Shown piece by piece: positions 39,951-45,216 of a DNA stretch of 45,216 bases (position 1 is the stretch's first letter; the number at the start of each line of letters is the position of its first letter). This stretch comes from a virus. The stretch spans positions 1-45,216 of IMG/VR virus record IMGVR_UViG_3300033146_001628; one strand, given 5' to 3'. Position numbers and translations under genes: made by a program. Below the pieces are notes generated by a model. The model saw nothing but the letters and a program-made list of their open reading frames with translations. It searched no databases and was not told the origin of the DNA.

Positions 39951-40421
39951 ATGAGCCAAGAGCAAACTAAAAGCCGAGAGCAACAAGTAACAATCACGCC
40001 TAAGAAAAAAAGAGGAAGAAAACCAGCTAGCAAAGGCGAGTTTAAAAGCAACGGAGGAAACCAACCATCAACAACAGATAAATATGTCGAACGGTATTAT
40101 CGTGTAAGATTTCACGAAAAAGCTGTCGATCATGATACTGATAATGTCCCCTTATGTTTAAACGGGGAAGTCTTAAATATTCAAAGAGGAGTTGAGATTA
40201 TATTGCCCGGAAGATTTAAAGAAGTTGCAGATCAAACGGTCTACCCTAAATTTTCTTTAAATCCGGGAGAAGACCTCAAGGTCAAAGCCAAAATCAAGAC
40301 CTATGGTTATGACGTCTTGGGTGAGGCAACTGCTGACGAATACTTTGAAAAGAAGGCAGTAGGCGACCTAAAGACTCGCGAATATTATGATGATATATCT
40401 GGCGATGCAGTAAGACTGTAA
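39951..40421 (+). CDS. Small late protein, Lys-rich
   Basis: This is a 156-residue protein with an AAAAGGAG site. A Lys/Arg/Gln-rich N-terminus (Lys-Lys-Lys-Arg-Gly-Arg-Lys) suggests DNA or RNA binding; the C-terminal part is beta-type. Its place before the adaptors suggests a head-tail or stability role, unconfirmed. Confidence 0.55.
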   Translation: MSQEQTKSREQQVTITPKKKRGRKPASKGEFKSNGGNQPSTTDKYVERYYRVRFHEKAVDHDTDNVPLCLNGEVLNIQRGVEIILPGRFKEVADQTVYPKFSLNPGEDLKVKAKIKTYGYDVLGEATADEYFEKKAVGDLKTREYYDDISGDAVRL

Positions 40422-40422
40422 G

Positions 40423-40791
40423 TTGTTGGTTGACTTCATAAACAATATGAAAGTCTCTGAGATATTAACAATAGTTAGAAGGCAAATAGACGATCAGAAA
40501 ACTCCTTATCGTAACACGCCTGAGGAACTCATTGATTATTATAATATAGCAAAGAACACACTATACGGGACAAATCCCGAAGCCTACTACCTCAATGGAA
40601 TAATAGTAACAATGCCTGCTGATGTCTCTACGGTTAACGACGAGACCTCTCTTTGTCCTCTATACAAGATGCAAATAGTTGATCTTATGGCATCATATGT
40701 ATTCCAAGAAGATGCAGAAGATGCCAACAATATGGCTGTTTCAAATGACCATTTGAATAAATATACAGCAGGAAAAAGAGGTATTAAATAA
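40423..40791 (+). CDS. Head-tail adaptor (DUF6682-like)
   Basis: This is a 122-residue protein from TTG, or 114 from ATG at 40447; neither has a clear ribosome site. Val-Arg-Arg-Gln-Ile-Asp-Asp, Glu-Leu-Ile-Asp-Tyr-Tyr-Asn and a C-terminal helix fit small podovirus adaptor proteins that sit under the portal. It couples with the next gene by TAATG. Confidence 0.6.
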   Translation: MLVDFINNMKVSEILTIVRRQIDDQKTPYRNTPEELIDYYNIAKNTLYGTNPEAYYLNGIIVTMPADVSTVNDETSLCPLYKMQIVDLMASYVFQEDAEDANNMAVSNDHLNKYTAGKRGIK

Positions 40792-41453
40792 TGACTACTT
40801 GTAATCCCGTTTCAGGTTGCGGAGGGAGTGGGACAATAAACACTGGTCAAGAGGTATGCAAATTAGAAGACTTGTTTCCATACATGATGCCTGAGTTGCC
40901 CAGTTGCCCCCCTTCTTTGCTTTTGCAGAATTTGAGAATGAGTGCAAGGGAGTTCTGTATAGATACAGAGGCTTGGCGAGAGGTGCTTGAGCCTATAAAT
41001 ATAAGAGAAGGTGTACGAACCTACGAGATGGATATTGATTATTGTGCAAAGATAAAAAGAATTAAACGAGTTGAATACAAGACACAGGATCAAATTGACT
41101 ACAATCCTAACCAAAGAGGTTCGTTTCTTAGGCCATACGAATATGATATCAAAACACCATATGATTTTATATTAAGATTTGACCCTTTAGAAGATGTGAG
41201 GAAGGGATTGATTATTGATGTGATCTTATATCCTACTTTTGACTCTGATTCAATACCTGTTGAATTTATGAATGAATGGTTTGAGGGTATAGTTGGCGGC
41301 GCAAAATACTTACTGATGAAACAAAAGAATAAGCGATGGAGCAATCCAGAAGAGGCAAACTTTTATAGATATGAATATCGAAAATTTAAGAACAGGGCAG
41401 TTCAAGAAATATTAAGACAGCATAAAGATGCTGATTTGGGTTTTTCTGCATAG
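40791..41453 (+). CDS. Adaptor / tail tube-type protein
   Basis: This is a 220-residue protein. Phe-Pro-Tyr-Met-Met-Pro-Glu-Leu-Pro-Ser-Cys-Pro and Leu-Arg-Met-Ser-Ala-Arg-Glu-Phe-Cys-Ile-Asp-Thr-Glu-Ala-Trp (about 29-63) are the standard start of podovirus gp11-like adaptors that join the portal to the nozzle. The last third is helical and basic. It overlaps the preceding gene by one base. Confidence 0.65.
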   Translation: MTTCNPVSGCGGSGTINTGQEVCKLEDLFPYMMPELPSCPPSLLLQNLRMSAREFCIDTEAWREVLEPINIREGVRTYEMDIDYCAKIKRIKRVEYKTQDQIDYNPNQRGSFLRPYEYDIKTPYDFILRFDPLEDVRKGLIIDVILYPTFDSDSIPVEFMNEWFEGIVGGAKYLLMKQKNKRWSNPEEANFYRYEYRKFKNRAVQEILRQHKDADLGFSA

Positions 41454-41462
41454 GAGAATATT

Positions 41463-42254
41463 ATGATAACAATGATGAGGGGAGATACAAGGCCAGATTT
41501 AATTGCTTATCTCTATGAGAGAAATGGTTGTTGTCCAATAGATATGTCGGGATTAAATACCACTGTTCAGGTTAAGTTTAGGGAAAAAGGCGAAGACACG
41601 AATATATTTAGTGTATATGCTCAAAAGGTTCTTGGTGGTGCATACGGTCACGCCATGTTGGAGTGGCCTTTATTCGGAACAGATGTAGAGCCCGGAAGAT
41701 ATGAGTTAGAATTTAATGTAAATTATGGGCATAAATGGGTTACTGCTTATCCATTTGTTCAGGTTAAAATTGTTGGAACATTTGGTGATGTCTCATATAT
41801 AAACGATAGTGAAAACGCAATATATAGAGGTGGACGAGTTTATTTGAGAAACTTAGATACAAATATGTTTCATAGATTTTCTATGATTGGAGAGGTTCCA
41901 TCAACTCTTGAAATTGACCAATCTAATTCAAGTTTAGAATTTGATCCAATAAATGAGGACTATGATAATACCTCTACGGTATTTTTAAGACTAATCAAAG
42001 GCCAGCTCTATATGCAAAGCACAGATGCCGACAACGAGACATGGCGATTGCTTTCGTTAACAGGTAATCCAGTTTCTACATTGACGTTATCTGACAAGGT
42101 TGTTCACTTTAGTATGGGTTCACCTGAATGGAATGAAGATGATATAAAAGTCAAAATAGTTGACGGAAAATTTTATATGAAAAACACAGATACGGGTTTA
42201 TGGCACGAGGTTCAACTAAGAGGAACAGGCGTGTCAACAATAAGTATAGTTTAA
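41463..42254 (+). CDS. Tail or baseplate-like protein with BppU-like N-terminus
   Basis: This is a 263-residue protein with an AGGAG site. Met-Arg-Gly-Asp-Thr-Arg-Pro-Asp-Leu and Val-Gln-Val-Lys-Phe-Arg-Glu-Lys form the BppU-type N-terminal beta domain. The rest has three repeats of the form Tyr-Leu/Met-Arg/Lys/Gln-Asn/Ser-x-Asp-Thr, each with a Trp or Phe near, followed by Val-Ser-Thr-Leu/Ile. It probably holds fibres at the tail. Confidence 0.6.
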   Translation: MITMMRGDTRPDLIAYLYERNGCCPIDMSGLNTTVQVKFREKGEDTNIFSVYAQKVLGGAYGHAMLEWPLFGTDVEPGRYELEFNVNYGHKWVTAYPFVQVKIVGTFGDVSYINDSENAIYRGGRVYLRNLDTNMFHRFSMIGEVPSTLEIDQSNSSLEFDPINEDYDNTSTVFLRLIKGQLYMQSTDADNETWRLLSLTGNPVSTLTLSDKVVHFSMGSPEWNEDDIKVKIVDGKFYMKNTDTGLWHEVQLRGTGVSTISIV

Positions 42255-42312
42255 TAGCTATCAATTTATTATAAATATCTGCTAAATTAGTAGATAAAAA
42301 AAAGAGAAGAGA

Positions 42313-43113
42313 ATGAAAAAAATAATAACAATATTAAGTCTTTTATGTGGAATAGCTTCAGCACAGCCATGGTATGCGGTAATGGTTGATGAAGACGGGT
42401 ATATAGCCTACCCGACAAACGGAATAATCAATGGTGTTCTGTTTACAAATGTGCAGGTAATAGCTGATTCAGGTGCTTATTATACAGGGACGGATACAGA
42501 AACAGCATTGCAAGAGATAGGGGCAAGCGGGGTTCTAACTGCATTTACTGAAGGCTCTATTATTTTCATGGGTTCATCTGCTTTGACACAAGACAATTCA
42601 AATCTTTTTTGGGATGACACTAACAAAAGATTGGGAATTGGAACAGCCAACCCTATGGTTGACCTGCATTTGTACACAGCAACTGGAACAGCAATACAGA
42701 GGTTAGAAAGTGATGATTCTGCTGCTGGAATTATGCAGGTGCAACTTTACAATGATGGTAACAAAGAACTATCAGCCGGGAAACTAGGTACAGCCGTCAA
42801 TTTTTTTGGTCTAGGAAGTGGGGCAATACTTAACCGAGATGGAAACATGAATATTATCAGTGATGGCAATGATCCTATAATATTTTATACAGATGTAACA
42901 GATGCCCAGAGCTTAGCAGCGACTGAAAAGATGAGGCTTGCAGCAGATGGTGAATTGATCCTTGTAGGAGACACTATATCAATAAGAACCTCAAAAACTC
43001 CAGCAAGTGCTGCTGCCACAGGTTTGCCCGGGGAAATAGTATGGGATACTGATTATATATATATTTGTGTTGGAACTAATACATGGAAAAGGGCGGCTAT
43101 TTCGACATGGTAG
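42313..43113 (+). CDS. Exported tail fibre-like protein
   Basis: This is a 266-residue protein with a GAGAAG site. A signal peptide (Lys-Lys-Ile-Ile-Thr-Ile-Leu and Ala-Ser-Ala end at about residue 18) is followed by a fibre-type sequence: Arg-Leu-Gly-Ile-Gly-Thr, a Leu-His-Leu-Tyr-Thr segment and beta repeats common in phage fibre shafts. The final Trp-Lys-Arg-Ala-Ala also fits fibre tips. A signal peptide is unexpected for a virion protein. Confidence 0.6.
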   Translation: MKKIITILSLLCGIASAQPWYAVMVDEDGYIAYPTNGIINGVLFTNVQVIADSGAYYTGTDTETALQEIGASGVLTAFTEGSIIFMGSSALTQDNSNLFWDDTNKRLGIGTANPMVDLHLYTATGTAIQRLESDDSAAGIMQVQLYNDGNKELSAGKLGTAVNFFGLGSGAILNRDGNMNIISDGNDPIIFYTDVTDAQSLAATEKMRLAADGELILVGDTISIRTSKTPASAAATGLPGEIVWDTDYIYICVGTNTWKRAAISTW

Positions 43114-43131
43114 ATTTTACTGGAGGATATT

Positions 43132-43491
43132 ATGAGTAATGCTTGTTGTAATGATGATTGCGGTGTTGGTGTAAAGATTATATGTCTTTCACAAACAGAC
43201 GGGCTTATGGTAGTTGATGTGACTGGCATAACGGCAACTATAACGATTGACATTCCAAATGGAGGCGTGTATTGGTATAGACTCTGGTTGTCTGACTCGA
43301 ATGACCCTGATCTAGCTAGAGAAACAGTTCATAAGCCTACAAGTGGAACTACTGTTAGGTGGGAAGGTTTGACTGATTCCAATGGTGATGCTACCCTTGT
43401 GTTTGAAAATAGTAATAGTGCACGGACATGGTATTTATGGTCTATATTTGTAAAAGCAAACGTAAGCGATGCAATAACAGTGGGGGTATAA
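43132..43491 (+). CDS. Small tail protein
   Basis: This 119-residue protein has a GGAGG site. A Cys-Cys-Asn-Asp-Asp-Cys N-terminus leads to an Ig-like beta domain (Gly-Gly-Val-Tyr-Trp-Tyr-Arg-Leu-Trp, Val-Arg-Trp-Glu-Gly). It may be a small decorating or fibre partner. Confidence 0.55.
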   Translation: MSNACCNDDCGVGVKIICLSQTDGLMVVDVTGITATITIDIPNGGVYWYRLWLSDSNDPDLARETVHKPTSGTTVRWEGLTDSNGDATLVFENSNSARTWYLWSIFVKANVSDAITVGV

Positions 43492-44643
43492 ATGATTAAA
43501 GTTTTAAAAGTATTAGCTATTGTTGTTGGATTAATAATTGCATCTTGGTTTGCAGTTGATTTATTTGTTTTAGTTGGTAAGACACAGGATCTAAATAGCG
43601 GTTACAATATACCACATTATTACTCAGAATCATATGTTGTATTAGATGAAAGATATAGGAATGATATAGTTCTTACTAATGCACTGGCGTTAGCACCTGA
43701 TAATGTAACTATCGGAATGACTGGTGGAAGATGGACTATTAGCAATGATATGACAATAGCAGAAAATAAACATTTATTTTTTGATTGTGATACATATTTA
43801 TATCTACCATCAAATGTAACATTAACAGTAAACGGATCATTAGACTGTGCTGGACATTGTTTAATGATTGATGGATATGGTACAGTTACTGGAGATATAT
43901 TAAATACATGTATAGATCCTGAATGGCTTGGAGATGATATAGTAAACGGATTTGATATTCCTTTCTGTGATGAATACGCGACAACGAATTGGGTTATATG
44001 GTATGTAGGAGATCACTTCACGAACACAATTCAACCATGGGTTACTAATTGGGTCGTTGATTATGTAACAAATTCTGTTGGTGATCTTACGTCGACAAAT
44101 TGGGCGTCACTTATTACTAATAACTATTTTATAGATGGCGTTACTAACAATATGGAAACATTAATTGTTAGAAGTAATATGACGGTTAATGGATATGATT
44201 ATACTGATTTTATTTCTGAACAAATTACCTTTAGTTATTCAGCTAGTACTGTATCAATAGGTGGTCCAGTTACATATGTAGATGATTGGGATGGTGAATT
44301 TTATGATCCTTATAATGCTTTTACCTTAACAAATGGCGTTTTTATACCACCAAAAGATGGATATTATTGGTTGATTGGAAATGTATTATTAACGGTTAAT
44401 GTAGCTGCTGAAAATAATGAACTAGATATATTCTTTGATATAGATAGAGCTGGAAGTAGTAAACCCTATGGCTATACAACATTTACTGATGACAGCTCCC
44501 AAATGGGATGTTTACATTCCCGCATTTATAAATTATATACCACAAATAGTGTAGAACTGGCTGTATATGAAGAAGATGGGGCAAATGAATGGATAGTTCA
44601 ATCATTCTTTCATGCTTTATACCTAGGAGGATTAAATGATTAA
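43492..44643 (+). CDS. Membrane- or signal-anchored fibre-like protein
   Basis: This is a 383-residue protein. The first about 28 residues are a hydrophobic anchor. A beta-helix-like segment (Asn-Gly/Asp-Gly repeats at about 90-140) and Trp/Asn-rich region are followed by a C1q/TNF-like C-terminal domain (Thr-Phe-Ser-Tyr, Pro-Pro-Lys-Asp-Gly-Tyr-Tyr-Trp). It probably binds the host surface. It follows a GGGGG ribosome site. Confidence 0.6.
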   Translation: MIKVLKVLAIVVGLIIASWFAVDLFVLVGKTQDLNSGYNIPHYYSESYVVLDERYRNDIVLTNALALAPDNVTIGMTGGRWTISNDMTIAENKHLFFDCDTYLYLPSNVTLTVNGSLDCAGHCLMIDGYGTVTGDILNTCIDPEWLGDDIVNGFDIPFCDEYATTNWVIWYVGDHFTNTIQPWVTNWVVDYVTNSVGDLTSTNWASLITNNYFIDGVTNNMETLIVRSNMTVNGYDYTDFISEQITFSYSASTVSIGGPVTYVDDWDGEFYDPYNAFTLTNGVFIPPKDGYYWLIGNVLLTVNVAAENNELDIFFDIDRAGSSKPYGYTTFTDDSSQMGCLHSRIYKLYTTNSVELAVYEEDGANEWIVQSFFHALYLGGLND

Positions 44644-45216
44644 AATTATTATAATAATACTATTATCACTTAATATTTTATGTTTTGCAAAAAAACAACC
44701 TTCTAGTGACGTTGAAGCTCAGGTTATTCTTTACCTTATGAACAATGGTCTAGATGAAAATGAAGCATATAAAGAAACTCGTGGAGGTGGTGCTTTTGTT
44801 GCCACAGATAAACAAGGCACAAGAATAATGAAATGGGCAGTTAAAGGTGTACCAGAACCAACTGATATTGATTTATCAACAGTAGAGAATGCTAATGAAG
44901 TTCTTTATGCTAATCAAAGTGAAAGAAAAAAAGTTAAGGGCAAATGGGAAAAGATGACAATAAAAGAAATTCAGATGGCAAAACCAAAGGACATTAAAAA
45001 GATAGAAAACAAGATAGTAACATTCTTTAAAGACGAAGGAGTTATTCCCGTCGAACGTGATCATTTAATAGATGGCGACTGGGAAAACATGTATACCTAC
45101 CTCGAAGATCAACAGGACTCTACATTTAACAAGTTGAACAAAGATGTTACGCTTTTAGAAAAAAAAGGTGGAGATAGGTATGATGTCTGGTGGCATGATG
45201 ATGTAACCGGTAATGG
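44636..45216 (+). CDS. 5' part of the junction-spanning gene: exported protein with repeat tail
   Basis: This is the start of the gene that ends at 226. The ATG at 44636 overlaps the preceding gene by eight bases and follows AGGAGG. It has an N-terminal signal peptide (Ile/Leu-rich, ending Cys-Phe-Ala-Lys-Lys), then a charged region of about 150 residues. Reading to the window's end stays in frame with the repeat array at 111-220. No family is recognised. Confidence 0.75.
   Translation, partial: MIKIIIIILLSLNILCFAKKQPSSDVEAQVILYLMNNGLDENEAYKETRGGGAFVATDKQGTRIMKWAVKGVPEPTDIDLSTVENANEVLYANQSERKKVKGKWEKMTIKEIQMAKPKDIKKIENKIVTFFKDEGVIPVERDHLIDGDWENMYTYLEDQQDSTFNKLNKDVTLLEKKGGDRYDVWWHDDVTGN
45103..45216. 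repeat. Terminal direct repeat, right copy (circle closure)
   Basis: These 114 bases are identical to 1-114. They show the sequence closes at this point. Confidence 0.95.

Noticed and set aside
1-45216. CRISPR array
   Set aside because: The tandem repeats have no spacers of regular length and lie inside coding frames.
1-45216. Integrase or attachment site for a temperate life style
   Set aside because: No tyrosine or serine recombinase motif and no repressor pair could be found. The only recombinase is the IS transposase.

Overview
The window is a complete phage genome opened at an arbitrary point. Its last 114 bases repeat its first 114, so it closes into a circle of 45,102 bp, and one gene runs across the join. 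It is AT-rich. Nearly every gene reads on the + strand; the only exception is an inserted IS256/Mutator-type element. The virion genes are those of a short-tailed (podovirus-like) phage: N4-gp56-type major capsid protein, portal, acidic scaffold, two head-tail adaptors, a nozzle-like protein, and a block of internal (ejection) proteins including one of 1803 residues. No DNA or RNA polymerase, integrase or clear endolysin is visible, so the phage probably depends on the host for replication and transcription. Several signal peptides, a lipoprotein and possible spanin-like proteins suggest a Gram-negative host, but the host cannot be named.

Layout around the circle. Terminase genes lie at 28.5-31.1 kb. 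They are followed by small unknown genes, portal (34.1), scaffold (36.6), a tandem Com-like zinc-ribbon protein (37.7), major capsid protein (38.1), a decoration-like protein and adaptors (39.2-41.5), and tail or fibre genes, several with signal peptides (41.5 kb across the join to 0.2). Then come the nozzle-like protein (0.2-2.2), internal virion proteins (2.9-11.8), two exported fibre-like proteins (11.9-14.3), and a run of small membrane proteins with a membrane-anchored GAF-like protein and a DUF1353-like protein (14.3-16.9, probable lysis or host-interaction region). An IS element follows (17.07-18.42). A strong promoter and structured leader at 18.45-18.60 then start the early region: replication protein, RecT and about 20 small genes (18.6-27.6).

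The most striking feature is the large terminase gene. Its Walker A loop is interrupted exactly by an intein, and the intein is split into two separate ORFs (Int-N at 29.27-29.62, Int-C at 29.84 onward) with an unrelated 66-residue Cys-rich gene between them. A working terminase would have to be made by protein trans-splicing. Other unexplained features are: a roughly 300-nt structured non-coding RNA with tRNA-Asn-like arms (27.64-27.94); a terminator-containing leader with a possible pseudoknot before the replication gene; two large stem elements (16.99 and 39.86 kb); a nearly identical 29-nt hairpin leader before two virion genes, one of them next to the Com-like gene; and two short-period repeats coding for Gly-rich low-complexity protein tails.
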